Shown here in pieces: positions 16,975-25,680 of a DNA stretch of 42,992 bases. The position numbers and the translations under genes were made by a program. The DNA comes from Pseudomonadales bacterium. Its GTDB lineage: Bacteria; Pseudomonadota; Gammaproteobacteria; Pseudomonadales; Azotimanducaceae. The stretch covers positions 1 through 42,992 of the forward strand of contig JAJDTI010000065.1 of the NCBI GenBank assembly GCA_022827245.1. The letters run 5' to 3'. The stretch's first letter is position 1. Every line of letters starts with the position of its first letter. The notes under the pieces were generated by a model. The model ran no database searches and was not told where the DNA came from. It worked only from the letters and a program-made list of their open reading frames with translations.

Positions 16975-17916
16975 GGCGAAGAGGTTATCCACCGCGCCGG
17001 CTTCGCGCCACCGGGACGCCGCTGGCGCTATCCCCTGCCGCTGCCGGGCACGCTGGACTGGCGACGCGCGGAGGACGCCTTCGTCGCCGACGTCCCACTC
17101 CCTCCGCTCCCGCCGGGGCACCTGATCGTTCCGAGCCTGGCCGCACCCGGCAGCCCGGACCATCACAGCGTCCTGGTCGACGGCGAGGCCCGGACCGTCA
17201 CGGCCGGCAGTGGCCGGCCAGCCGAACAGCATCCCCACCTGCCGGGCGGCACCAGCCGGGTACACGTGGACTATTTCGACACGACCGCGCCGTTGTCCGG
17301 CGCGCGCGTGCGGTTCCGCGTCAATGCCCCGGCCGCGCCGGCCGACTATCTCGCCGTCGTCAGTGTCCGGCCGCGGGAGGGAGGCGTCCGGCCGCGGGAA
17401 CGCATGGAGACGCCCGTCGTCGAGGTACCCGCGCGGACGCAGATGGCCGCGCCGGAACCGCTGCGGCCGCGGGTCTGTTCGCCGACCTGCGTGTCGATGG
17501 CGCTCGACCACCTGGGCGTGCGGCACGAGTTCGACGAACTGCTGGCGGCGGCGCACCACCGACCCACCGACCTGTACGGCGTCTGGCCGCAGAACGTGTG
17601 GGCCGCGAGCCGCTGGGGCGTGCTCGGCGCCACGGAGGCGACGTCGGACTGGGACGCCGCGGGCCGGATACTCGACGCCGGTCATCCGTTCGTCGCGAGC
17701 ATCGCCTTCGACGAGGGCGGCCTCGCCGGCGCGCCGCTGTGCTCGTCCCGCGGACATCTGGTCATCGTCCGCGGCATCCAGAATAATCGTGTGCTGGTCA
17801 ACGATCCCGCCGCCCCCTCCGTGACCGACGTGCCCCGCAGCTACGACCTCGAAGAGTTCCAGGACGCCTGGCTGGGCGGGCGCGGCGTCTTCTACGCGTT
17901 TGCCGCACCGCCATGA
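16966..17916 (+). CDS. C39-like cysteine peptidase (papain-like fold)
   Basis: 316 residues. GTG 16966 was chosen because AGAGG (16956-16960) lies 5 bp upstream and translation before it has no family character. The N-terminal half (1-150) is a beta-rich accessory region without recognised motifs; the C-terminal half is a C39_2/BtrH-like peptidase: nucleophile Cys171 in the CxPT motif (VCSPTCVSMALDHLG), His264 in RGHLVIVRGI, and a downstream VNDPAAP that can supply the third catalytic Asp/Asn. No signal peptide or ABC domain is seen, so this is not a bacteriocin exporter. First gene of a five-gene chain joined by 4-bp overlaps. Substrate unknown; a peptide bond or acyl-transfer role are both possible. 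Confidence 0.8.
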   Translation: MGHGEEVIHRAGFAPPGRRWRYPLPLPGTLDWRRAEDAFVADVPLPPLPPGHLIVPSLAAPGSPDHHSVLVDGEARTVTAGSGRPAEQHPHLPGGTSRVHVDYFDTTAPLSGARVRFRVNAPAAPADYLAVVSVRPREGGVRPRERMETPVVEVPARTQMAAPEPLRPRVCSPTCVSMALDHLGVRHEFDELLAAAHHRPTDLYGVWPQNVWAASRWGVLGATEATSDWDAAGRILDAGHPFVASIAFDEGGLAGAPLCSSRGHLVIVRGIQNNRVLVNDPAAPSVTDVPRSYDLEEFQDAWLGGRGVFYAFAAPP

Positions 17917-18227
17917 GATACGCATCGCGGCTGGCGCTGCTCGCCCTGGGGGTGTGCATCACGACCCTGGGCCTCCTCTACTGGCAGCACCGCGGCTTCG
18001 ACTTCGAGGGGATCTGGTTCCACGACGGCAACGGCTTCCACCTGCACCCCCTGCACCTCGTGGCCCTCGGCCTCGCCATCGTGCCGCCGACGATCTGGGA
18101 GATCTTCCTCCTCGAGCTGGCACATCGCATTCGCCACACCCGGGACACCGCCCCGGCGAAAGCCGGGGCCCCGACGGACACCGGACCGGCCGTCCCAGAT
18201 CCGCGACCCGACGGCAGGCAGGCGTGA
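17913..18227 (+). CDS. Small two-helix membrane protein, unknown function
   Basis: 104 residues, ATG overlapping the peptidase stop (ATGA). Two hydrophobic segments (about 5-23, LALLALGVCITTLGLLYWQ, and 48-66, LVALGLAIVPPTIWEIFLL) flank a short loop rich in His, Phe and Trp (FDFEGIWFHDGNGFHLHPLHL), followed by a polar Pro/Ala tail. The His cluster could bind metal or haem, but no known motif is present. It has no recognised relatives by inspection. Its place in the overlapping operon suggests its translation depends on the peptidase gene. Confidence 0.75.
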   Translation: MRYASRLALLALGVCITTLGLLYWQHRGFDFEGIWFHDGNGFHLHPLHLVALGLAIVPPTIWEIFLLELAHRIRHTRDTAPAKAGAPTDTGPAVPDPRPDGRQA

Positions 18228-18778
18228 ACGCGCCGCGCGTGTACATTCGCAAGGTACACGGCTCCGACCGGACGGAGATCATCGACCTGGCCCGTGCGGG
18301 CCGCGCTCTGCACGACCCGTGGATATCTCCGCCGCGCACGCCGCACGCGTTCCGGCTGTACCTGCGCCGGACGCAGCGCGAAGACCACGAGGGCCTCCTG
18401 GTGTGCCTCCAGGAAACCCACGAGATCGCCGGCGTCATCAACCTGAACAACATCGTGCGCGGCTCCTTCCTGAGCGCCTCGCTGGGCTACTACGCCGCCG
18501 CGCGGCTGGCCGGACAGGGCTACATGGCGGAGGGCCTGGACCTGGTCAAGGCCTACGCCTTCGGCGAACTCGGGCTGCACCGCATCGAGGCAAACATCCA
18601 GCCCGACAACAACCGCTCCATCAACCTCGTCCGGCGCTGCGGTTTCGAGCAGGAAGGCGCGTCCCGCGCGTTCCTGTTCATCGACGGCGCATGGCGCGAC
18701 CATGAACGATGGGCCTTCGTGGACCGCCGCAGCACGCTGACGAACGCGACCGTCAGCCGGCGCGTGGGGCGCACGTGA
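18224..18778 (+). CDS. GNAT N-acetyltransferase, RimJ/RimL-like
   Basis: 184 residues, GTG overlapping the previous stop by 4 bp. RimJ/RimL-type GNAT proteins acetylate N-terminal amines of ribosomal proteins or small amino-group substrates using acetyl-CoA. The acetyl-CoA pyrophosphate loop is visible as ARLAGQGYMAEGL (Q/R-x-x-G-x-G/A), followed by the family block LGLHRIEANIQPDNNRSINLVRRCGFEQEG and a C-terminal RDHERWAF. Substrate cannot be read from the sequence. In this operon it lies between a membrane protein and an S9 peptidase, so an amino-terminal or peptide substrate is a reasonable but unproven idea. Confidence 0.87.
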   Translation: MNAPRVYIRKVHGSDRTEIIDLARAGRALHDPWISPPRTPHAFRLYLRRTQREDHEGLLVCLQETHEIAGVINLNNIVRGSFLSASLGYYAAARLAGQGYMAEGLDLVKAYAFGELGLHRIEANIQPDNNRSINLVRRCGFEQEGASRAFLFIDGAWRDHERWAFVDRRSTLTNATVSRRVGRT

Positions 18779-20685
18779 CTACGGTCAAACCGTACGGCGC
18801 CTGGCCCTCGCCCATCACGGCGGACGTCATGCTGTCCGCCTTCGTGTCGTTCTCGGAACTCGCTTACCGGGGCGGCGCGTTCTTCTGGCTCGAGGGGCGC
18901 CCCACCGAGGCCGGGCGGTCGGCGCTGGTCCGGTACGCGGACGGGACGAGGCAGGACCTTACTCCCGAGCCGTTCAACGCCCGCAGCCGCGTACACGAGT
19001 ACGGCGGGGGCGCGTTCGCCGTGTCCGACGACACGGCCTGGTTCGTCAACTTCGAGGACCAGAACGTGTATGCCGTGGACTTGCCGGGATCGCTGCCGGT
19101 GCGCGTGACCTCGGGCGACGCGGGCGAGCGGTTCGGAGGGCTCGTCCGGGACGACGCGGGCGGGCGCCTGATCGCGGTCCGCGAGCGCCACGGCATCGCG
19201 GAGGAACCCGTCAACGACCTCGTACGGATCGACCCTGCGACCGGCACCGTGGAGGTGCTGCACGAGGGGCACGACTTCTACGCCGGCCACCGGCTCTCGG
19301 CGGACGGCACGCGGATCGCCTTTCTCGTGTGGGACCACCCGAACATGCCGTGGGACGGGACCCAACTCGTGGTCGCGCGGCTCGGGCCGGACGGCCTGAC
19401 GGAAGAGACCGTCGTTGCCGGAGGCATCGACGAGTCGGTCTTCCAGCCGCAGTGGATCTCGGACGACCGAGTCGTCTACGTCTCCGACGAAAGCGGCTTC
19501 TGGAATCTCTACAGCTACGATGCCTCGGGCGTCTACCACGCCGTGCCGGACGAGGCCGAGTACGGCCTCCCCCTCTGGCAGCTCGACACCCGGGCATACG
19601 TCGTCGCGGGACCGCGGCACGTGGTGGCCCAGCGTATCGAGGACGGCGCCGCCGAACTCGTCGTCGCCGACGTGGAACAGGGCATGACGTCGCCGCTCCC
19701 GGTCGACTACACGAGCTATCGGTCCCTCACGCGGACGGACTCGGGCGTCGCGTTCATCGCGGGCCGGCGCGACGACGTCGCGGCGGTCGTCGAACTCGAA
19801 CTCTCGACGGGCCGTGTCGAGGTGCTCGCGAGCCAGGGCGCCGTGGACTTCCCGGCCGGGACCTTCGCGGAAACCGAGACGATCCGCTTTCCAAGCGGCG
19901 ACGCCACCGCCTACGCCAACTTCTACCCGCCCTGCAACCCGGCCTGTACCGGTCCGCCGGGCGCACTCCCGCCCTTGCTCGTCACCACCCACGGCGGGCC
20001 CACCGGCGCCGCGACGCGCGACCTCGGGTTCGGCATTCAGTACTACACGTCCCGTGGCTGGGCGGTGCTCGACGTGAACTATGGCGGCAGCACCGGATTC
20101 GGACGCGCCTACCGCGAGCGGCTGAACGGACGGTGGGGAATCGTCGACGTGGAGGACTGCGTCGCCGGGGTACGCCACCTCGTCTTCGAAGGACGCATCG
20201 ATCCCGACCGCGTCGCGATCCGCGGCGGCAGCGCCGGGGGCTACACGACCCTGGCCGCCCTCGCATTCTCCCGGACGTTCCGCGCGGGGGCGGTGCACTA
20301 CGGCATCGGCGACCTGGCCGCCCTTGCCCGCGACACCCACAAGTTCGAGTCGCGCTACATCCATCGACTGGTCGACGAGGCGGACTTCGCTGACCGTTCG
20401 CCCCTGGGCCACGTCGACGGGCTGGACTGTCCGACGATCTTCTTCCAGGGGTCAGACGACCGGATCGTGCCCCCGAACCAGGCCGAGAAGATGTTCGGCG
20501 CGCTGCGCGAGAAGGGCATCCCGGTCGCGTACCTGCTCTTCGAGGGCGAGGGGCACGGCTTCCGCAAGGTCGAGAACGCCCGCCGCGCGATCGAGGCGGA
20601 GTACTTCTTCTTCGGCAAGGTGTTCGGTTTCGAGCCCGACGACGACCTGCCGGAAGTGCACGTGAAGAACGCGGCTTGGCCATGA
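18775..20685 (+). CDS. S9-family serine peptidase (prolyl oligopeptidase/acylaminoacyl-peptidase type)
   Basis: 636 residues, GTG overlapping the GNAT stop (GTGA). The N-terminal two thirds are a beta-propeller (repeats such as WISDDRVVYVSDESGFWNLY) that gates the active site; the C-terminal alpha/beta hydrolase carries nucleophile Ser486 in GGSAGGYTTL, Asp in GSDDRIVPP (561 or 562) and His594 in EGEGHGFRK. There is no signal peptide, so it is probably cytoplasmic. S9C enzymes remove dipeptides or acylated amino acids from short peptides; an acylaminoacyl-peptidase next to an N-acetyltransferase gene is notable. It overlaps the downstream ligase by 4 bp. Confidence 0.92.
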   Translation: MTTVKPYGAWPSPITADVMLSAFVSFSELAYRGGAFFWLEGRPTEAGRSALVRYADGTRQDLTPEPFNARSRVHEYGGGAFAVSDDTAWFVNFEDQNVYAVDLPGSLPVRVTSGDAGERFGGLVRDDAGGRLIAVRERHGIAEEPVNDLVRIDPATGTVEVLHEGHDFYAGHRLSADGTRIAFLVWDHPNMPWDGTQLVVARLGPDGLTEETVVAGGIDESVFQPQWISDDRVVYVSDESGFWNLYSYDASGVYHAVPDEAEYGLPLWQLDTRAYVVAGPRHVVAQRIEDGAAELVVADVEQGMTSPLPVDYTSYRSLTRTDSGVAFIAGRRDDVAAVVELELSTGRVEVLASQGAVDFPAGTFAETETIRFPSGDATAYANFYPPCNPACTGPPGALPPLLVTTHGGPTGAATRDLGFGIQYYTSRGWAVLDVNYGGSTGFGRAYRERLNGRWGIVDVEDCVAGVRHLVFEGRIDPDRVAIRGGSAGGYTTLAALAFSRTFRAGAVHYGIGDLAALARDTHKFESRYIHRLVDEADFADRSPLGHVDGLDCPTIFFQGSDDRIVPPNQAEKMFGALREKGIPVAYLLFEGEGHGFRKVENARRAIEAEYFFFGKVFGFEPDDDLPEVHVKNAAWP

Positions 20686-21665
20686 AGGAGGCCTTGAGGG
20701 AAGAACGGGTCGCCGTGCTCGCCGGCGGCGACTCGCCGGAAGCGGAGGTGTCCCGCTCGTCCGCCGGCCAGGTCGCCGAGGCGCTGCGCGCGCGATACCG
20801 GCACGTGGAACTGATCGAACTCGACGACGGACTCACCGGCGCGCTCGGCGACTTCGAGCCAGCCGTCGTGTTTCCGGTCCTGCACGGCCCGCCAGGGGAG
20901 GACGGCACCGTCCAGGGATACCTCGAGATGCTCGGCCTCCCCTACGTGGGCAGCGACGTGCGCGGGAGCGCCCTCGGCATGGACAAGCACGTCGCGAAGA
21001 TCCTGTTCCGCGAGGCGGGACTGCCGGTGCTCGACGATGTCGTCCTGCCTCCCGAGGCGGCCGTCGACGACGCGGTCGCCCTCGTCGAACGGCGGTTCGG
21101 TTCCCGGGTGGTCGTGAAGCCCACCCGCCAGGGGTCGGCCCTCGGCGTCACGCCGCTGCCCAACGGCGGCGACCTGCGCGGCCCGATCCTGGACGCGCGC
21201 CGTTTCGGCGACCCGGTCCTGATCGAACCCTTCGTGCTCGGCCGCGAGATCACGGTCGGCGTCCTCGACCTCGAAGGCGCCGCGCCGGTCCCCTGGCCGG
21301 TCATCGAGATCGTCACCGCTTCCGACGAGTGGTACGACTTCCGCAACAAGTACACCCCCGGCAGGAGCGAGCACGTCGTCCCGGCCCCGCTCGGCGCGGA
21401 CGCCACGCGGGAACTGCAGCGCATCGCCGTGGAGAGCCACCGCGCCCTGGACCTTCGCGACCTCTCCCGGGCGGACTTTCTCGTCACCGACCGCGACGAG
21501 ATCCACCTCCTCGAGGTCAACACCATGCCGGGGATGACCCCCACCAGCCTCTACCCGGACGGCGCCCGGGCCGCCGGCTACGACTTCGAGACCCTGGTCG
21601 ACGCGCTCGTGGGAAGCGCGCTGCGGCGAGGCGACGGCGAGCGGGACCGGACAGGCGCCTCGTAG
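20682..21665 (+). CDS. D-alanine-D-alanine ligase family ATP-grasp enzyme
   Basis: 327 residues from ATG 20682, overlapping the S9 stop (ATGA); about 20 residues longer than E. coli DdlB. ATP-grasp ligases of this family join two D-amino acids. Visible: N-terminal VAVLAGGDSPEAEVSRSSAGQV with the substrate Glu; HGPPGEDGTVQGYLEMLGLPYVGS; ATP site MDKHVAKILFREAGLPV and VVVKPTRQGSALGVT; omega-loop Tyr in FRNKYTPGRSEH; metal/phosphate site LEVNTMPGMTPTSLYP. The Ser that pairs with the substrate Glu in DdlB (Ser150, GSSVG) is Ala here (GSALG). It is not in a mur-fts cluster but ends a peptidase/acetyltransferase operon, so it may be a second, specialised Ddl. Ordinary cell-wall Ddl remains possible. 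Confidence 0.85.
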   Translation: MKEALREERVAVLAGGDSPEAEVSRSSAGQVAEALRARYRHVELIELDDGLTGALGDFEPAVVFPVLHGPPGEDGTVQGYLEMLGLPYVGSDVRGSALGMDKHVAKILFREAGLPVLDDVVLPPEAAVDDAVALVERRFGSRVVVKPTRQGSALGVTPLPNGGDLRGPILDARRFGDPVLIEPFVLGREITVGVLDLEGAAPVPWPVIEIVTASDEWYDFRNKYTPGRSEHVVPAPLGADATRELQRIAVESHRALDLRDLSRADFLVTDRDEIHLLEVNTMPGMTPTSLYPDGARAAGYDFETLVDALVGSALRRGDGERDRTGAS

Positions 21666-21718
21666 CCGGGCAGCCAAGGGCATCGGCCTCATGTCCAAGT
21701 ATCCAAGGGGGGAACGAC

Positions 21719-22177
21719 ATGGCAGACGAAACGACGGCTCCGATCGGACGCTTCGATCACATCGGCATCGCCGTGCACAGTATCGAGCGGGCGCGGGCGT
21801 TCTTTGAAGGCGCCCTCGGGGCGACGCATCGGAAAACGGTCCTGCACGCATCCGGAGACTTTCGCCTGGGGCTGTTCGACCTGCACGATTTCTGCATCGA
21901 ACTCCTGGAGCCGGTCAATCCGGAGGGGTTTCTCGCCAAGTTCCTGGAACGCCGCGGCGAGGGTTTCCATCACCTGACGCTGCAGACCCCGGACCTCGAG
22001 ACGAAGACCCTGGTCCTCGAGGAGCAGGGGGTTCGCGTCGTCGACAAGAGTTTCGACAATCCCGACTCCATCGACGCCTTCATCTCGCCGAAGAGCGCGC
22101 ACGGCCTCCTGATACAGCTCGGCCAGACGCTCGGGCCGCTCAACAACCGGCCGTACTGGGAAGCCGACGACGCGTAA
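21719..22177 (+). CDS. VOC-superfamily protein, methylmalonyl-CoA epimerase-like
   Basis: 152 residues from ATG 21719, preceded by a GGGGGG run 6 bp upstream. Two beta-alpha-beta-beta-beta modules: FDHIGIAVHSIERARAFFEGALGA with ligand His14, and GFHHLTLQTPDLETKTLVLEEQG with His84/85. The general pattern is that of methylmalonyl-CoA epimerase, which interconverts the R and S forms in propionate metabolism. The usual last metal ligand Glu near the C-terminus is Gln133 (LLIQLGQ), and the second-ligand region reads FDLHDFCIELLEP. So the fold is safe, the reaction less so; a glyoxalase-like activity is an alternative. No mutase genes lie nearby. It is 53 bp downstream of the ligase gene. Confidence 0.75.
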   Translation: MADETTAPIGRFDHIGIAVHSIERARAFFEGALGATHRKTVLHASGDFRLGLFDLHDFCIELLEPVNPEGFLAKFLERRGEGFHHLTLQTPDLETKTLVLEEQGVRVVDKSFDNPDSIDAFISPKSAHGLLIQLGQTLGPLNNRPYWEADDA

Positions 22178-22205
22178 AGGCCGCCCCCGCGGCGCCAGGG
22201 GGAGC

Positions 22206-22232
22206 GCGCGGCGCCCGCGACGGGCGCCGCGC
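22206..22232. terminator. Perfect GC-rich hairpin between convergent genes
   Basis: A 12-bp perfect stem (GCGCGGCGCCCG / CGGGCGCCGCGC) with a 3-base loop CGA lies between the VOC gene (stop 22177) and the amtB stop (22240). It sits where both converging transcripts would end and could act in both directions. No T-run follows on either strand, so a canonical intrinsic terminator is not certain. Confidence 0.6.
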
Positions 22233-22239
22233 CAGACGG

Positions 22240-23535
22240 TTAGAGGTCGTAACCCCGCTCGTTGTGCATGACGAGGTCGAGGCCCTCCGTTTCCTGCTCC
22301 TCGGTGACTCGGTTGCCGGTGACGACATCGACGATCTTCAGGATGACGAAGGTCGCGATCGCCGTGTACGCGACGGTGGCGAAGACCCCAACGGCCTGGA
22401 TGCCGACCTGCGTGCCGATGGCGATGTCCTGCTGGCCGCTGAAGATGCCGAGCGCGTTGCTCGCGAACACGCCCGTCAGGATCGTGCCCAGGGCGCCGCC
22501 CACGCCGTGCACCGGGAACACATCGAGCGAGTCGTCGATCTTGAGCGTCCGCTTCATGAAGTTCGTGGCCACGAAGCACACGAAACCGGCCGCGATGCCG
22601 ATGACGAGCGCCCCTGCCGGTCCGACGAAGCCGGACGCCGGCGTGATCGTGCCCAGCCCGGCCACCATGCCCGTCACCGCGCCCAGGGCGCTCGGCTTGC
22701 CGTAGCGGATCCACTCCGCGACCATCCAGGTGAACGCGCCCGCGGCGGCCGAGATGTGCGTCACGGTGATCGCCATGGCGGCGTCCCCGTTGGACGCCAG
22801 CGCGCTGCCGCCGTTGAACCCGAACCACCCGACCCACAGCATGCCGGCGCCCGCCACCGTCAGCGTCATGTTGTGCGGCACCATGTTCTGCTGCGGGAAA
22901 CCACGCCGCGAGCCGACGACGATCGCGGCGACCACCGCCGCCGTCCCCGCCGTGATATGCACGACCGTGCCACCCGCGAAGTCGAGCAGGCCGAGTTCTC
23001 CCAGCCAGCCGCCGCCCCACACCCAGTGGCAGATCGGCGCGTAGACCAGCAGCAGCCACAGTGTGGAGAAGATCAGCACGGAGGAGAAGCGCATGCGCTC
23101 CGCGAAGCCGCCCACGATGAGCGCCACCGTGATGATGGCGAAGGTGAGCTGGAAGGTCGCGAACGCGGACTCCGGAATCGTGCCGCTCATCGCGTCCTCG
23201 CCGACGCCGGCGAACATCACCTTGGACAGCCCGCCCACGACCGGCAGGCCGTCGTCGAAGGCGAGACTGTAGCCGACGATCAGCCAGAGGATCGTCACGA
23301 CACAGACGATCGTGAAGCACTGCATGAGGACGCTGAGCACGTTGCGCACCCGCACGAGACCGGCATAGAACAGCGACAGGCCCGGAATGGTCATGAAGAG
23401 CACCAGCGCCGTCGCCGTCAGTATCCAGGCGGTGTCACCACCATCCAGCGTATCGGCCGCGCCGGACACGCTCGCGATCACCGCCGCCGCGCCCGCCGCC
23501 ACGGGCAGACCGCGCCCGCTCGAATGCCATTTCAT
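22240..23535 (-). CDS. amtB: Ammonium transporter AmtB
   Basis: 431 residues from ATG 23533-23535, with GGGGAG about 8 bp upstream. Trimeric inner-membrane channel for ammonium/ammonia. A cleavable signal peptide (1-26, VIASVSGAADT) precedes eleven transmembrane helices. Diagnostic residues: Asp185 and His193 in DFAGGTVVHITAG and His343 in FPVHGVGG (the twin-His pore pair), and AGLVRVRNVLSVLMQ in the first helices. The cytoplasmic C-terminal tail (NRVTEEQETEGLDLVMHNERGYDL) that contacts PII protein GlnK is intact, yet no glnK lies beside the gene: the upstream neighbour is pyrD, 37 bp away on the same strand. No NtrC or sigma-54 site was noticed. Confidence 0.96.
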   Translation of the reverse strand: MKWHSSGRGLPVAAGAAAVIASVSGAADTLDGGDTAWILTATALVLFMTIPGLSLFYAGLVRVRNVLSVLMQCFTIVCVVTILWLIVGYSLAFDDGLPVVGGLSKVMFAGVGEDAMSGTIPESAFATFQLTFAIITVALIVGGFAERMRFSSVLIFSTLWLLLVYAPICHWVWGGGWLGELGLLDFAGGTVVHITAGTAAVVAAIVVGSRRGFPQQNMVPHNMTLTVAGAGMLWVGWFGFNGGSALASNGDAAMAITVTHISAAAGAFTWMVAEWIRYGKPSALGAVTGMVAGLGTITPASGFVGPAGALVIGIAAGFVCFVATNFMKRTLKIDDSLDVFPVHGVGGALGTILTGVFASNALGIFSGQQDIAIGTQVGIQAVGVFATVAYTAIATFVILKIVDVVTGNRVTEEQETEGLDLVMHNERGYDL

Positions 23536-23572
23536 CCTCTGTCTCCCCAACCGGACTCGATGGAGTACGAAA

Positions 23573-24604
23573 CTACCCTGTCCCGGGGCGATGATCCAGC
23601 GTCCCGGTCCCGCGGGCCAGTTCGCCGACCAGGCCGGGCCCCTCGAAGATGAGCCCGGTGTAGACCTGGAGCAGGTCCGCCCCGGCGTCCAACATGGCCC
23701 GCGCGGTCGCGACATCGTGGATGCCCCCCGCGCCGATCAGGGTCATCCCGGGTCCGAGCACCTCCCGCAGAACGCCAACAACCTCCACGGCCCGCCCGTG
23801 GAGCGGGGCACCGCTCAACCCGCCGGCTTGCCGCGCGAAGTCCGACGCGAGCCCGGGCGGGCGCGTCAGGGTCGTGTTGGTCGCGACGACCGCCTCCAGG
23901 CCGGCGTCTCGCGCGACGGCCGCAAGCTCTCGCAGACCCGTGGCGTCGAGGTCCGGCGCGACCTTGACCGCCAGCGGGAGCCGGCGGCCCGAGGCGGCGT
24001 CGAGCGCGTCCCGCTCGCGTGCCACGGCTTCCAGCAGCACCGCGGCCGCCGGTGCGTCCTGCAGGCCGCGCAGCCCCGGCGTGTTGGGCGATGAGACGTT
24101 CACGACCACGTAGTCCGCATGGGGATGCACGGCACGCAGGCAGAGCAGGTAGTCGTCCACCGCCCGCGACAGCGGCGTGTCGCGGTTCTTGCCGATGTTC
24201 ACCCCGACCGGTACGCCCGGACCCCGGCGGCGCAACCGCTCGAGCCGGCGGCCGACGACCGCGCTCCCGGCGCTGTTGAAGCCCATGCGGTTGATGAGCG
24301 CGGCATCGGCCGCCGACCGGAAGAGCCGTGGCCGGGGATTGCCGGGCTGCGGTCGTGGCGTCACCGTGCCCACCTCGACGAAGCCGAAACCGAGCCGCGC
24401 GAACCCCCGCACGGCGATCGCGTCCTTGTCGAGCCCGGCCGCCAGGCCGATGCGGTTGGCGAGGGAGAGGCCCATGGCACGAATCGGCGAGTCCGCTTTC
24501 GCACCTCCCGCCAGCGCGCCCCAGGCCTGCATGGTCCGCAGGGCGAGCCCGTGAGCGACTTCGGGCGGAAGGGCGAAGAGCAGGCGACGCAGGATGCGGT
24601 ACAC
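23573..24604 (-). CDS. pyrD: Dihydroorotate dehydrogenase (quinone), class 2
   Basis: 343 residues from GTG 24602-24604. Membrane-associated FMN enzyme that oxidises dihydroorotate to orotate with quinone in pyrimidine synthesis. The N-terminal amphipathic extension of class 2 enzymes (MYRILRRLLFALPPEVAHGLAL) is present, followed by NRIGLAAGLDKD, EVGTVTPRPQPGNPRPRLFR, INRMGFNS, VGVNIGKNRDTP, the catalytic loop YVVVNVSSPNTPGLRGLQ (base Ser), and FMN-phosphate residues in LIGAGGIHDVATARAMLDAGADLLQVYTG. It is divergent from moxR with a 120-bp gap and lies upstream of amtB. Confidence 0.96.
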   Translation of the reverse strand: MYRILRRLLFALPPEVAHGLALRTMQAWGALAGGAKADSPIRAMGLSLANRIGLAAGLDKDAIAVRGFARLGFGFVEVGTVTPRPQPGNPRPRLFRSAADAALINRMGFNSAGSAVVGRRLERLRRRGPGVPVGVNIGKNRDTPLSRAVDDYLLCLRAVHPHADYVVVNVSSPNTPGLRGLQDAPAAAVLLEAVARERDALDAASGRRLPLAVKVAPDLDATGLRELAAVARDAGLEAVVATNTTLTRPPGLASDFARQAGGLSGAPLHGRAVEVVGVLREVLGPGMTLIGAGGIHDVATARAMLDAGADLLQVYTGLIFEGPGLVGELARGTGTLDHRPGTG

Positions 24605-24680
24605 GCAGCGAGTGTATCCCGTTCGCGGCGCCCGCTCCCCATCACCGCCGGCCGCCGGCGCGACCGAACGTCGCGCCGGC

Positions 24681-24686
24681 TACAAT
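24681..24686 (+). promoter_or_regulatory. Candidate -10 element of the moxR operon
   Basis: TACAAT (5 of 6 match to TATAAT) 38 bp upstream of the moxR ATG in the divergent pyrD/moxR gap. The -35 region is GC-rich and does not match. Confidence 0.4.
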
Positions 24687-24724
24687 CCGGGCACCACCGC
24701 CGGGCCGCGAGGCCCAGAGCCCAC

Positions 24725-25678
<954 letters not shown>

Positions 25679-25680
25679 CC

